From contig NZ_JAVKGN010000001.1 in assembly GCF_031432215.1 (NCBI RefSeq), positions 1,851,421 to 1,915,420 of the forward strand: 64,000 bases of DNA, in the 5' to 3' direction. Positions within the stretch are counted from its first letter, which is position 1. Each line of letters starts with the position of its first letter. The position numbers were made by a program, and so were the translations under genes. Source of the DNA: Halodesulfurarchaeum sp. HSR-GB (GTDB lineage: Archaea > Halobacteriota > Halobacteria > Halobacteriales > Halobacteriaceae). Under the pieces are notes generated by a model. That model was given only the letters and a program-made list of their open reading frames with translations, made no database searches and was not told where the DNA came from. Positions 24,624 through 33,209 of the stretch are shown one piece after another.

Positions 24624-25394
24624 TCAGTACGACGCGACAAGGTCTTCGAGCTTTCCGTAGCCCTCCGGGGTGTGTGGAGCCGTCAGCGGCGAGACGCTTA
24701 TGTGGCCCTCGACAACGGCCCGACGGTCAGTATCGGAGCCGTCGGCCAGACTCTGGGTCTCCATGCGCTGCCACATCCGGTCTTTCAGGGACACCCACTC
24801 GCCGTCGCGTTCGGCGGTCATGTCGTAGGCTCGGGAGGGGCGGGTCACGCGCATCCCCTGCGGTTCCACGTCCGGGTCCGGGGCGTTGAGGTTGAGGTAA
24901 TCCGCCTCCTCGAACACGCCGCTACCCACGGCGTTCTCGACGAGGTGTCTCGTGGCCCGGGCCGCATGGTCGTAGGCCTCGATATCGAGCGTGCGCTTCC
25001 ACTTCTCGTCGGGCAAGTACAGCGAGGTCGCGATCGAGGGCACGTCGAAAAACGCCGCCTCGACGGCGGCACTGACTGTCCCCGAGCGTCCGAGGACGTA
25101 CATCCCGAGGTTCGCGCCTTTGTTGATCCCGGCGACGACCACGTCGGGATACGGAGCAAGCGAACCGATGCCGGCGACGACACAGTCCACGGGGGTCCCC
25201 TCGATGGCATACCCCAGGTCGGTCTCCCGGACTCGGACCTCCCGCGAACTGGCCCGTCCGACGGCACTCTTGTTGTCCGCCGGCGCGACGACGGTGACCT
25301 CCCCGACCGTCGAGAGTTCCTGGGCGAGCGCTCGAATCCCGGGGCTCTCGATGCCGTCGTCGTTCGTCACGAGGATGTCAAGGGACCCGGACAT
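24624..25394 (-). CDS. surE: 5'/3'-nucleotidase SurE
   Basis: 256 residues from the ATG at 25394. SurE is a metal-dependent survival phosphatase acting on nucleoside monophosphates. The N-terminal ILVTNDDGIESPGIRAL holds the catalytic Asp-Asp; further conserved parts are VVAPADNKSAVGRASS, GTPVDCV, VVAGINKGANLG and SGTVSAAVEAAFFDVPSIA. The tail LEDLVASY ends at 24624. It is transcribed towards the MazEF pair and begins 39 nt from the end of the Rsm22-like gene. Confidence 0.95.
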   Translation of the reverse strand: MSGSLDILVTNDDGIESPGIRALAQELSTVGEVTVVAPADNKSAVGRASSREVRVRETDLGYAIEGTPVDCVVAGIGSLAPYPDVVVAGINKGANLGMYVLGRSGTVSAAVEAAFFDVPSIATSLYLPDEKWKRTLDIEAYDHAARATRHLVENAVGSGVFEEADYLNLNAPDPDVEPQGMRVTRPSRAYDMTAERDGEWVSLKDRMWQRMETQSLADGSDTDRRAVVEGHISVSPLTAPHTPEGYGKLEDLVASY

Positions 25395-25433
25395 ACGACT
25401 GTCGAGGAGGGCCCGGCGCAAAAGCACACCGCC

Positions 25434-26840
25434 TCAGGCGTCGACGATGGTCTCCTCGTCGACGACCAGGTTGTACGCCCCCTCGTCGTCGTTGTAGAGT
25501 GCCAGCACGTTGGTCACCGAGAGCAGATCGCCGTAGCCCGCCCGGCGGAGGGCCTGGTTCAGTTCCGTCTCGTTAACCAGTACGGCGAAGTGATTCTCGG
25601 ACTCGCTGCCGTCGCTGATCTTGTACAGCGGGTGCCCGTCCTCGGCGAGGTTCCGGGAAAGTTTCGCGACGACCAGGTCGATCCGACTCCCGACGTGTGT
25701 TTCCATTTCGCCCAGCATCGCGACGTTCGACCGGGAAAGCGCCAGGTCATAGCGACGCTCGCTGTCGGTCCGAAGGATCGAGTAGGAGTACTTGACGGAG
25801 GTGTTCGTCACGGTCGCGGCGCGGTCAGCTTCCTCGGCCAGGGTAGCCTGGACCCCCGGCACCGTGATATCGGGCTGCTGGTCGAAGGACCAGCAGTCCT
25901 CCGTGGGCCGTTCGTTCGGCCAGAGCCGGACTGTCGGCCCGTAGACGGTCGCGCCACGCGTTTCGAGTTCGCGCTCCACCTCGCGAAGCTGGATGCTCGT
26001 GTTGCGGTCGGCAGGGGCGGTCAAGACGAGCGAGCCGTCTGGAGCGAGTAGATCGAGGTAGCGTTCGGCAGTCTCGACCGGGTTCTCCAGTTCCGAGAGC
26101 ACGTTGTTGAAGAAGATCAGATCGTAGGTCTCACTCGACTCAAAAGCCTCGGCTGTCTCCCGGGCGATCGAAACCGAGACGTTTCGTGGTCCGCTGCCCA
26201 GCAGCGCTTCGAGCACGTCGGCGGCTGTGGATGGCTCGACGGCCTGATAATCCAGCACGGGGAGCGAGTCCGGCTCGCGGTTCGGCACGTCGAAGTAATC
26301 CGTGATCGCCAGCGCTGGTCCACCCACACCGGCTCCCACATCCAAAATCCGGGCCTGACTGGGAACGAGCCCCTCTCGTGAGAGTTCGGCGAGCAGGTAC
26401 TGGGTGCTCGCGTAGTAATCGGCGAGGTGGTAGATAGCATAGGCCAGGGCGATGTCCAGGTCGTAGGAGACCGACCGGCCCGCGAAGTAATCGGCCTTGA
26501 GCCGCTCGATCCGCTCCCGGATGGCCGCCCCACTATCGCCCCGATGCCAGTCCGGACCGTACTGCTCGACGAGGAGTGCTTCGAGCTGCCGGTCGTATGC
26601 CGCCGGCAGCCCCTCGACGCCGTCGAAGGGCCGCTTGAAAGGACCAGTGGCTGCCGGTCGGAACAGCCCGTCAGGGCCCTCGGCGATCCCCAGTTCCAGG
26701 GCCATCTCGCGAAGCAACTGGCGGACAACTCGCGGATCGGGCTGATCGGGCACGTATTCGCTCACTTCGTCCGGATCGATTGGCCGGATCTGCCGGAGGT
26801 ACTTCGCGGTGTCCCGGACCGCCGCTCGGTCAACGGGCAT
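25434..26840 (-). CDS. Rsm22-like SAM-dependent methyltransferase
   Basis: 468 residues from the ATG at 26840. The N-terminal 170 residues are helical (RDTAKYLRQIRPIDPDEVSEYV, ADYYASTQYLLAEL). The SAM domain begins with ILDVGAGVGGPALAI and continues with DLIFFNNVLSELENPVETAERYLDLLAPDGSLVLTAPA. The C-terminal part (SVKYSYSILRTDSE) fits the small-ribosomal-subunit Rsm22 family found in mitochondria and haloarchaea. The N-terminus overlaps tyrA by 11 nt. Its target, probably ribosome-related, is inferred from the family only. Confidence 0.8.
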   Translation of the reverse strand: MPVDRAAVRDTAKYLRQIRPIDPDEVSEYVPDQPDPRVVRQLLREMALELGIAEGPDGLFRPAATGPFKRPFDGVEGLPAAYDRQLEALLVEQYGPDWHRGDSGAAIRERIERLKADYFAGRSVSYDLDIALAYAIYHLADYYASTQYLLAELSREGLVPSQARILDVGAGVGGPALAITDYFDVPNREPDSLPVLDYQAVEPSTAADVLEALLGSGPRNVSVSIARETAEAFESSETYDLIFFNNVLSELENPVETAERYLDLLAPDGSLVLTAPADRNTSIQLREVERELETRGATVYGPTVRLWPNERPTEDCWSFDQQPDITVPGVQATLAEEADRAATVTNTSVKYSYSILRTDSERRYDLALSRSNVAMLGEMETHVGSRIDLVVAKLSRNLAEDGHPLYKISDGSESENHFAVLVNETELNQALRRAGYGDLLSVTNVLALYNDDEGAYNLVVDEETIVDA

Positions 26841-27555
26841 CGCGGTACAACTCCTCGAATTCCGCCCGGTCGGCGTCGGCCAGTCGGTCCATGGCGTCCT
26901 GGAGGGCCTCAACGCCGTCGAATGTCTCCTGAATGTCGGCGTACACGCCGGGCGTGCCGGACGTGACCCGCTCTCGAAGCGCCTGGAGATCCTCGTAAAC
27001 CGGGGTCGCGAGCTCTTCGGGGACCGGATCGGCGGCAAGCCCGAAGGCAAGGATAGCCGCGTGGACCTGCCCCTGCACGGTTCGCATCGCGTCGTCGTGC
27101 ACCGAGGGCTCGACCGGAACCACCGTGTTCCCGGCTTCCACGAGCGCCCGGCTCAGTTTGTCGACCACGGGGCCACCCTCCCCGACCGACTTTGCGACCC
27201 GACCCGGTGCATGCTCCGGGGCGAAAAGCGGGTGCAGGCTCATTCGTTCGCGCTCCTCGGCGACCGTGGCCATGGCCGCAAGCGGTTCGACCATCGACCC
27301 CGTGAGGTCCACCACCGCACGATTCGCTCGGGGTGCCTGCTCGCGGATCACCGTCTCGGCGACTCGCATCGGGACCGCGATCACCACGACATCATACGAG
27401 TCGTCCGCAGAGAGCGAGGCCACGGAGCCGGTCTCGAACGCCCCCGCAGCCGCGACGGCCGTCTCGCGATCCGCATCGGCGAAGGCGACTGGGCCGTCGA
27501 GAAGGCCCGCAAACCAGCGGCCCACGGCCCCGGCACCGACGATCAACGCGTCCAT
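26830..27555 (-). CDS. tyrA: Prephenate dehydrogenase
   Basis: 241 residues. TyrA oxidatively decarboxylates prephenate to hydroxyphenylpyruvate with NAD(P)+. The N-terminal Rossmann loop is ALIVGAGAVGRWFAGLL; SVDLTGSM-type and SLHPLFAPEHA sequences carry the conserved substrate His region. The C-terminal part is helical and shorter than in bacterial TyrA, with no ACT domain visible, so feedback control by tyrosine through ACT is unlikely. It overlaps the downstream methyltransferase gene by 11 nt. Confidence 0.85.
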   Translation of the reverse strand: MDALIVGAGAVGRWFAGLLDGPVAFADADRETAVAAAGAFETGSVASLSADDSYDVVVIAVPMRVAETVIREQAPRANRAVVDLTGSMVEPLAAMATVAEERERMSLHPLFAPEHAPGRVAKSVGEGGPVVDKLSRALVEAGNTVVPVEPSVHDDAMRTVQGQVHAAILAFGLAADPVPEELATPVYEDLQALRERVTSGTPGVYADIQETFDGVEALQDAMDRLADADRAEFEELYRDAR

Positions 27556-27599
27556 TGACAGCAGATAATTAGCGGCCGGACAAAAGGATTCGCTCTGGC

Positions 27600-28769
27600 C
27601 TACACGACCAGGGTCTCCGGGTAGTCGGTGAGGTTCTCGTAGCCGTCCTCGGTGACGACCACCAGGTCCTCGATCCGGACGCCGCCGACCGCCGGATCGT
27701 AGAGCCCCGGTTCGATCGTGATGACCTGGCCCGGTTCCAGTTGACCGCCGTCCGGGCTGATCTGGGGTTTCTCGTGCACTGCCAGCCCGACTCCATGGCC
27801 GGTGCCGTGGATGAACCCAGTCTCGGTCGACTCGTCCTCGCGAAGCGTGGGGTACCCGGCGTTCTCGTAGACATCACAGACGGCGTCGTGAACGTCCGCT
27901 CCAGTCACCCCGGCCTCGACGGTCTCCAGGGCGGCCGCTTTGGCCCGCTTGGTGGTCTCGTAGAAGTCCGCCACCTGGGCTGTCGGTTCGCCCTTGAGGA
28001 AGGTCCGAGTCATGTCCGCGTGGTACTTCGTGGTCTTCGATTGCGGGAAGATGTCCACAATGATCGGCTCGTCGACGCCGATCGGACCCGAGCCCGAATC
28101 GTGGGGGTTCGCGCCGGCCTGTCCGCTCGCGACGATGGTATCGTCGAGGGCGAACCCGCGGTCGAGTAGCGTCCGTTCGATGGTGGCCTTCACGCGCTCG
28201 CTGGTCAGGACCTCGCCACCGAGCTGGAGATCGCCGTCGGATCCGACCTCGGCGTCCGCGATCATGGCCTCGGCCGCCTCCATGGCGGCTTCGTTCGCCG
28301 ACTGGGCCTCCCGGATGTGAGCCAGTTCCGCCTCGGTCTTGGTCGCCCGGATCTCCTCGATCACGTCGTCCGGATCCGCCTGAACGGTGACCTGTCGGTC
28401 CCGGAGCGAGTCGGCGGTGAAAAGCGGGAATCGGCGGTTGGTTCCCACGGCGGTCACGTCGAACTCCGCGAGGAATTCTGCGAGAACCATGCTTCTGGCC
28501 TGTTCACGGCCGTGTTCGGCCCGCTTCTCGCGGTAATCGTAATCGCCGAGTCGTCGCACCGCGTCGGCTCGACTCTCCGTTTTCGCCCGGGCGTACTCGA
28601 GCGGCGAGGTGAGGATCGCGGTCTGTGCGGGTGTGTAGAGAGTGACGAACGGATCCGGGGCGTCAAAGCCCGAGAGGTAGTACTGGCTCGGATCAGTCGA
28701 ATCCGCATCGAGGAGATAGCCGTCCAGGTCCGCCGCGTCGAGGTGTTCGTCGAGTCGGGAGAGGTCCAT
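27600..28769 (-). CDS. M24-family Xaa-Pro aminopeptidase
   Basis: 389 residues from the ATG at 28769; the long frame upstream overlaps aroA and is not used. An N-terminal creatinase-like domain (LDGYLLDADSTDPSQYYLSGFDAP) is followed by the pita-bread catalytic domain. Metal ligands are visible as Asp in PIIVDIFPQSK and KYHADMTRTF, His in TGHGVGLAVHE, Glu in TIEPGLYDP and Glu in RIEDLVVV. Cytoplasmic peptide turnover is the likely role. It diverges from aroA across a 71-nt gap. Confidence 0.92.
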   Translation of the reverse strand: MDLSRLDEHLDAADLDGYLLDADSTDPSQYYLSGFDAPDPFVTLYTPAQTAILTSPLEYARAKTESRADAVRRLGDYDYREKRAEHGREQARSMVLAEFLAEFDVTAVGTNRRFPLFTADSLRDRQVTVQADPDDVIEEIRATKTEAELAHIREAQSANEAAMEAAEAMIADAEVGSDGDLQLGGEVLTSERVKATIERTLLDRGFALDDTIVASGQAGANPHDSGSGPIGVDEPIIVDIFPQSKTTKYHADMTRTFLKGEPTAQVADFYETTKRAKAAALETVEAGVTGADVHDAVCDVYENAGYPTLREDESTETGFIHGTGHGVGLAVHEKPQISPDGGQLEPGQVITIEPGLYDPAVGGVRIEDLVVVTEDGYENLTDYPETLVV

Positions 28770-28840
28770 ATTGAGGGGGTCGGTAGCCGGGCGCAAAACG
28801 TCTCCGGAACGATCATGTGAACGGCCCCCGAGTTCCCGAT

Positions 28841-30124
28841 ATGCACGCGACGGTGTCACAGTCGACCGTCTCGGGGTCGGTCGTCGCCCCGCCTTCGAAG
28901 AGTTACACCCACCGGGCGATCTTCGCCGGCGCGTACGGCGACGAAACCGAGATTCACCGACCGCTCGTGAGTGCGGATACGCGGGCCTCGATGCGGGCCG
29001 CCGAGGCCTTCGGGGCCCAAGTCGAACAGGGCGACGGCTCACTCACAGTGACCGGCTTTGGCGACCAGCCAGCGGTCCCGGCCGACGTCATCGACTGTGC
29101 GAACAGCGGCACGACGATCCGGCTGGCGATGGGCGTCGCCGGCCTCGTGGACGGGGCGACGGTGCTGACCGGGGACGAATCGCTCCGGTCGCGCCCCCAG
29201 GGCCCGATGCTCGACGCGATCGACCAGTTGGGCGGTCACGCGTGGAGTACCCGGGGGACCGACCAGGCCCCGATCGTCGTCGAAGGCTGGGCGGACGGGG
29301 GCACGGTCCGGATTCCCGGAGATGTCTCCTCGCAGTTCATCACCTCACTCCTGATGGCGGGCGCCAGGACCGACTCGGGAATCGAGATCGCGCTGCGGTC
29401 GGCGCTGAAATCGGGGCCCTACGTGGACATCACGATCGACGTGCTGGCCGCGTTCGGTGTCGCCGTCGAGCGAACGGATCTGGGCTTTGTCGTCCCCGGC
29501 GAGCAGGCGTACAAAGCCCCAGCCGACGGCTACACCGTCCCGGGAGACTTCTCCGCGGCCTCGTACCTGCTCGCCGCCGGAGCGATCGCCGGCGGCGAGG
29601 TCACGGTCGAAGGGTTGTTCCCGGGCCCGCAGGGCGACAGCGCGATCGTCGAGATTCTGGATCGCATGGGTGCGGACATCGACTGGGACGAGACAAACGG
29701 TCAAGTAACCGTCTCGCAGTCGGGTCTCTCCGGTATCACGGTCGACGTGGGTGACACGCCCGATCTGCTACCGACGATCGCTGTACTGGGGGCCGCAGCC
29801 GACGGAACGACCACTATCGAGAACTGCGAGCACGTCCGCTACAAGGAGACGGACCGAGTGGCGGCCATGGCCGAATCGCTGGAGCGAATGGGCGTCACGG
29901 TGACCGAAGAGCGGGATACGCTCACGATCCACGGCGGGGAGAGCGAACTCACAGGCGCCACGCTCGACGGCCGGGGCGACCACCGTATCGTCATGTCCCT
30001 GGCCGTGGCCGGCCTGGTGGCCGAAGGCGAGACTCGGGTCTCCGACGCGGCGGACGTGGCGGTTTCGTTCCCGGCGTTCTTCGACGTGTTGGACAAACTC
30101 GGTGCGAACCTGGCGACAGAGTAG
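28841..30124 (+). CDS. aroA: 3-phosphoshikimate 1-carboxyvinyltransferase (EPSP synthase)
   Basis: 427 residues from the ATG at 28841. AroA joins phosphoenolpyruvate to shikimate 3-phosphate. Motifs include [15 protein letters not shown], the [17 protein letters not shown] loop, [36 protein letters not shown] and [20 protein letters not shown] with the [21 protein letters not shown] segment near the end. It is followed after 44 nt by aroC, the next enzyme, on the same strand. Confidence 0.96.
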   Translation: MHATVSQSTVSGSVVAPPSKSYTHRAIFAGAYGDETEIHRPLVSADTRASMRAAEAFGAQVEQGDGSLTVTGFGDQPAVPADVIDCANSGTTIRLAMGVAGLVDGATVLTGDESLRSRPQGPMLDAIDQLGGHAWSTRGTDQAPIVVEGWADGGTVRIPGDVSSQFITSLLMAGARTDSGIEIALRSALKSGPYVDITIDVLAAFGVAVERTDLGFVVPGEQAYKAPADGYTVPGDFSAASYLLAAGAIAGGEVTVEGLFPGPQGDSAIVEILDRMGADIDWDETNGQVTVSQSGLSGITVDVGDTPDLLPTIAVLGAAADGTTTIENCEHVRYKETDRVAAMAESLERMGVTVTEERDTLTIHGGESELTGATLDGRGDHRIVMSLAVAGLVAEGETRVSDAADVAVSFPAFFDVLDKLGANLATE

Positions 30125-30168
30125 GCGCTTTCCAAAGCCTCAAAGCGTGGCCCCCCGAGCAGACAGGC

Positions 30169-31311
30169 ATGAACGGCAATCGCTTCGGCCGGCTCTTCCA
30201 GATCAGTACCTACGGGGAGAGCCACGGACCGGGAATGGGCGTCGTAGTCTCCGGGTGCCCGGCGGGCCTCGAACTGGATCGAGCGGCGATTCAGGCGGAA
30301 CTGGACCGGCGCAAACCCGGCCAGTCACACATCTCGACCAGTCGGGACGAACCGGACAGCGTCGAGATCCAGAGCGGGGTTCAGGACGGCTATACCACCG
30401 GCACGCCGATCGGGCTCACCATCCAGAACAAGGACGCCCGCTCGGGGAAGTACGAGCCGTTCATCACGGCGCCGCGACCGAGTCACGGCGATTTCACCTA
30501 CTCGGCGAAGTTCGGCACCCGGAACTGGGGCGGCGGTGGGCGTTCCTCCGCACGTGAGACGGTCAACTGGGTCGCCGCCGGAGCGATCGCCAAGCAGATA
30601 CTCGGGACCGAGGACATCGAGGTCCGGGCCCACGTCAGCCGGATCGGCGACATCGAGTCCCCACCGGTCACCTTCGAGGAGATGGGCGAGCACACCGAGG
30701 AGACCGACGTTCGCTGTGCGCACCCCGAGACGGCCGCGGAAATGCGGGAGGTAATCGAGGAGTACCAGCGGCAGGGTGATTCGATCGGCGGCGCAGTCAG
30801 TTTCGAGATCCAGGGCGTTCCCCGAGGGCTCGGCGCGCCACGTTTCGACGCCGTCGAGGCGCGACTGGGGCAGGCGATGATGGCCGTCCCGGCGACGACC
30901 GCCTTCGAGATCGGGTTGGGACGGGGGGCCGGATCGGTCTCCGGGCTGGAGCGCAACGACGAGTGGGCCCTTGAGGATGGGGACCCCACTCCGGTCGAAA
31001 ACGACCACGGGGGCGTGCAAGGCGGGATCACCACCGGCGAGCCGATTTACGGCGAGGTGACCCTCCACGCGCCGACCTCGATTCCGAGCGAACAGACGAC
31101 CGTCGATTGGGAGACCGGCGAGGAGAAGACGGTTCAGGTAACCGGCCGCCACGATCCCGTGTTACCCCCGCGTGCCGTGCCCGTCATCGAGGCGATGGCC
31201 GCGATCACGATCGTGGACTTCATGCTGCTTTCCGGTCGGATCACCCCGGATCGCCTCGACGGTCGTCCTGGCGAGTACGACACTGACTACCATCCGAGTC
31301 GCCCGGAGTGA
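30169..31311 (+). CDS. aroC: Chorismate synthase
   Basis: 380 residues. AroC uses reduced FMN to make chorismate from EPSP. The conserved N-terminus NRFGRLFQISTYGESHG, the RRKPGQSHISTSRDEPD region, SGKYEPFITAPRPSHGDF and WGGGGRSSARETVNWVAAGAIAKQIL are all present, as is NDHGGVQGGITTGEPIY near residue 285. The length is typical. It forms a unit with aroA; the following gene starts 80 nt downstream. Confidence 0.96.
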   Translation: MNGNRFGRLFQISTYGESHGPGMGVVVSGCPAGLELDRAAIQAELDRRKPGQSHISTSRDEPDSVEIQSGVQDGYTTGTPIGLTIQNKDARSGKYEPFITAPRPSHGDFTYSAKFGTRNWGGGGRSSARETVNWVAAGAIAKQILGTEDIEVRAHVSRIGDIESPPVTFEEMGEHTEETDVRCAHPETAAEMREVIEEYQRQGDSIGGAVSFEIQGVPRGLGAPRFDAVEARLGQAMMAVPATTAFEIGLGRGAGSVSGLERNDEWALEDGDPTPVENDHGGVQGGITTGEPIYGEVTLHAPTSIPSEQTTVDWETGEEKTVQVTGRHDPVLPPRAVPVIEAMAAITIVDFMLLSGRITPDRLDGRPGEYDTDYHPSRPE

Positions 31312-31391
31312 GTGAGAAAGCCGGCGATCGCGGAGTTTTAGGTGCGGGACCGTCGAACAGCATCTATGACTGCACAGGGAGGGCCGCGACG

Positions 31392-32138
31392 ATGACGACT
31401 TTTGTACTCGTCGCCGACCCGCCAGTCGAAGGGATCGCTTGCCAGGGCCTTCTCGAGGAGACGGAACTGACACCGGCGGACGGCCTCGAACTCTACCGGG
31501 CACTGTTGGGAGACACGATGGAGACCCTCGCCCGGAGCACCATCGACATCCTGGTCAACTATCCGACGGCCGAGGGCCTGCCAGATGGGGCTGACCCCGA
31601 GGCCGACCTGCGCGAGATCGCCGCCGAAGCGATGTCGGCGGATCGGCTGGCCGACGTTCGCTTCGAGCCCCAGGTCGGCTCTAACTTCTCGGCGATCGCC
31701 GGGAACGCGATCACCCACCTGGTCCGGGACGAGGGGCGGCAGTCCGCGGCAGCCCTCCGGCCCTGCGTGCCACGCCTGGCCCGGTCGGTGATCGACGAGG
31801 CCACGTTGAATCTCCGTCGGGACGATGTGATTCTCGGGCCAACAGCCCGGGGTGACGTGTACTTCGCCGGGTTCGCCGAGCCGATCGACTTCGAGGACGC
31901 CTTCGAGACCCGGCCGATCGAGGAGTTGACCCGGCGTGCAACGGAAGCGGGCCTCGATGTTGGGTTCGTCCAGCAGCGGACGGTCCTCGACTCTCCGGCG
32001 GATTTCCGAACGGTCCGATCCCGAATCGAGGCCGATCACCTGGCGGGCAAACCCGTCCCGGAGCGATTCTGGAAGGTGGTCCAGGAGCGTGGGATCGAGG
32101 TCGAGGGTGGCGTCGTGCGGAGCGCCGCGGCAGAGTAA
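31392..32138 (+). CDS. DUF2064-like predicted nucleotidyl/glycosyl-transferase-fold protein
   Basis: 248 residues from the ATG at 31392; the frame extends upstream to the aroC stop, but those 28 residues look untranslated. The sequence TTFVLVADPPVEGIACQGLLEETELTPADGLELYRALLGDTMETL, followed by QVGSNFSAIAGNAITHLV and DDVILGPTARGDVYFAGFAEPIDFEDAF, fits the DUF2064/CofC-like GT-A fold. Role unknown. The assignment is a recollection of haloarchaeal relatives, not a search. Confidence 0.7.
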   Translation: MTTFVLVADPPVEGIACQGLLEETELTPADGLELYRALLGDTMETLARSTIDILVNYPTAEGLPDGADPEADLREIAAEAMSADRLADVRFEPQVGSNFSAIAGNAITHLVRDEGRQSAAALRPCVPRLARSVIDEATLNLRRDDVILGPTARGDVYFAGFAEPIDFEDAFETRPIEELTRRATEAGLDVGFVQQRTVLDSPADFRTVRSRIEADHLAGKPVPERFWKVVQERGIEVEGGVVRSAAAE

Positions 32139-32148
32139 CCGGTCGGGC

Positions 32149-32361
32149 CTACGACGAACCGGAGAGTCGGTCACCGAGGAGGAGTTCGGTCTGGGCGTAG
32201 GCAGCGAGGACGATGAAGATCGCCCCGGCCGCGACCGCAAGCGGGGCAGCGATCAACGCCTCGTGTGCATACCCAACGATAGCGGCCCTGAAGCACAGGA
32301 AACTCACGAGATACCCCAGAGTCATGACCCCCGTCTGTGCGACCGCATTCCGGATCGCCAT
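32149..32361 (-). CDS. Small two-helix membrane protein
   Basis: 70 residues from the ATG at 32361. Two hydrophobic segments (about residues 8-30, VAQTGVMTLGYLVSFLCFRAAIV, and 37-58, LIAAPLAVAAGAIFIVLAAYA) suggest a helical hairpin in the membrane. No family recognised. It converges tail-to-tail with the DUF2064-like gene (10 nt) and starts 110 nt before tRNA-Ser on the other strand. Confidence 0.6.
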   Translation of the reverse strand: MAIRNAVAQTGVMTLGYLVSFLCFRAAIVGYAHEALIAAPLAVAAGAIFIVLAAYAQTELLLGDRLSGSS

Positions 32362-32470
32362 CACCCCCACGTGAGAGACCACAATAGCAGGCAGGGTAAA
32401 TTTTCCGCGGTGTCCGGCGGTGGTGCACTTCCGACAGTTCTTAACCCCTCGGATTGCAAGTATCGAGTGC

Positions 32471-32555
32471 GGTGAGGTAGCGAAGCGGCCCAACGCGCCT
32501 GCCTTGAGAGCAGGTGGCTATCATAGCCTCAGGGGTTCAAATCCCCTCCTCACCG
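32471..32555 (+). tRNA. tRNA-Ser(UGA)
   Basis: An 85-nt class II tRNA. The acceptor pairs GGTGAGG (32471-32477) with CCTCACC (32548-32554), and discriminator G follows. The anticodon stem CCTGC/GCAGG frames the loop CTTGAGA, giving anticodon TGA (UGA). The long variable arm pairs GGCTA with TAGCC. The T arm is AGGGG-TTCAAAT-CCCCT. CCA is not encoded. TATA-like TTCTTAACC lies about 30 nt upstream. The 3' 22 nt recur twice downstream in palindromic units. Confidence 0.93.
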
Positions 32556-32571
32556 TTCTACAACACCCAGC

Positions 32572-32588
32572 GCGTGTGCCGGAGGCAC
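32572..32588 (+). repeat. 17-nt hairpin repeat, copy 1
   Basis: GCGTGTGCCGGAGGCAC occurs here and again at 32814-32830. GTGCC and GGCAC pair around GGA, forming a small hairpin. The two copies bracket both tRNA-Ser-derived palindromic units, at 17 nt after the tRNA and at the far end of the region. That suggests the whole 240-bp block between them was assembled by duplication. Confidence 0.6.
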
Positions 32589-32613
32589 CGCGCAACGCTT
32601 CAGATTGAAGGGA

Positions 32614-32690
32614 GTGAGGGATTTGAACCCTGCCAGTCGCGCGCAGCGAAGCGAGCACGTCTGGCTCCGGTTCAAATCCCCTCCTCACCG
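32614..32690. repeat. tRNA-Ser-derived palindromic unit A
   Basis: A 77-bp imperfect palindrome. Its right arm (32669-32690, GGTTCAAATCCC then CTCCTCACCG) is identical to the last 22 nt of tRNA-Ser. Its left arm (32614-32630, GTGAGGGATTTGAACCC) is a shortened inverted copy. The centre pairs GCCAG with CTGGC around a GCGAAGCGAGC-type core. It is too short and wrongly ordered to be a tRNA gene. In annotation it gives spurious ORFs with GFEP peptides. Confidence 0.7.
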
Positions 32691-32719
32691 TTTTGCGACG
32701 AGCGAAGGCGAGGAGCGAA

Positions 32720-32798
32720 CGGTGTGAGGATTTGAACCCAGGAAACCGAGCGAGCGAAGCGAGCGAGGTTTGCGCTGGTTCAAATCCCCTCCTCACCG
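32720..32798. repeat. tRNA-Ser-derived palindromic unit B
   Basis: A 79-bp palindrome like unit A. The right arm (32777-32798) again copies the last 22 nt of tRNA-Ser; the left arm (32720-32739, CGGTGTGAGGATTTGAACCC) is inverted. The centre is AGGAAACC, then a GAGCGAGCGAAGCGAGC palindrome, then GGTTT. The same AGGAAACC...GGTTT centre occurs in the tRNA-Leu unit at 45526-45598, though the outer arms there match tRNA-Leu. Confidence 0.7.
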
Positions 32799-32813
32799 GT
32801 TCCAGACCACAAA

Positions 32814-32830
32814 GCGTGTGCCGGAGGCAC
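32814..32830 (+). repeat. 17-nt hairpin repeat, copy 2
   Basis: Second copy of GCGTGTGCCGGAGGCAC, identical to 32572-32588. It closes the tRNA-Ser-derived repeat region. Between 32556 and 32866 no protein gene is credible; the region consists of the two palindromic units, these flanking copies and short spacers. Confidence 0.6.
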
Positions 32831-32866
32831 TACGCTACAATCCGCGAAAAACGAAATCGTCGTTTC

Positions 32867-33205
32867 TCAGTCGCCGCTCGGGGCCGCCGTGGGCGTCTGC
32901 TTGCGACCGGAGACCGCGACCAGCCGATAGACGGCGACGACACCGAGAACCACGAGCGCGATTGCGAGCATCGCGGCCCGCAGATTCGGGGCCACAAACG
33001 GCGTTGCGAGGACTTCCGCTCCCTCGGGGACGCCACTCTGGGCCAGTGCGTAGGCCGACCCGTCCTCGGTTGCATACGAGAGCATGGGACTCATCGAGCC
33101 GGTCAGCGTAACCAGCAAGCCGAGAACCGGCATTGCGATCACGACGAGTGCGCCGATGATGACCATTCCAGCCCGTTCGACAGCGGTGATATGTTCCTGT
33201 GTCAT
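32867..33205 (-). CDS. Two-helix membrane protein paired with DoxX
   Basis: 112 residues from the ATG at 33205. Hydrophobic segments lie at about residues 12-36 (RAGMVIIGALVVIAMPVLGLLVTLT) and 76-96 (AAMLAIALVVLGVVAVYRLVAV); the loop between them is probably outside. No family recognised. The start is 4 nt after the DoxX stop, so the two genes form an operon. It may be a partner subunit of the DoxX protein. Confidence 0.75.
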   Translation of the reverse strand: MTQEHITAVERAGMVIIGALVVIAMPVLGLLVTLTGSMSPMLSYATEDGSAYALAQSGVPEGAEVLATPFVAPNLRAAMLAIALVVLGVVAVYRLVAVSGRKQTPTAAPSGD

Positions 33206-33209
33206 TGTT

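Noticed and set aside
24568-24660. 30-codon ORF MDLNKQRETRERIRNWTHDQ... between the antitoxin and surE
   Set aside because: It has an AT-rich promoter-like region upstream, but its second half is antisense to the surE 3' end and no family is recognisable. It could be a remnant; evidence is too thin to call it a gene.
25434-27050. Longer version of the Rsm22-like gene starting at 27050
   Set aside because: The extra 70 residues are antisense-like basic sequence within tyrA; the ATG at 26840 gives the sensible N-terminus.
32521-32796. 91-codon minus-strand ORF with three RRGFEP repeats
   Set aside because: It is a translation of the antisense of tRNA-Ser and its derived repeats; the peptide repeats merely mirror the copied T arm.
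32534-32798. Three copies of a 22-mer, considered as a CRISPR-like array
   Set aside because: Spacing is irregular (135 and 108 bp), one copy belongs to a tRNA, copies pair with inverted arms, and no cas genes are present.
32471-32866. Integrated element using tRNA-Ser as attachment site
   Set aside because: Direct 3'-end copies would fit att sites, but there is no integrase, the intervals are under 140 bp, and the copies are paired with inverted arms.
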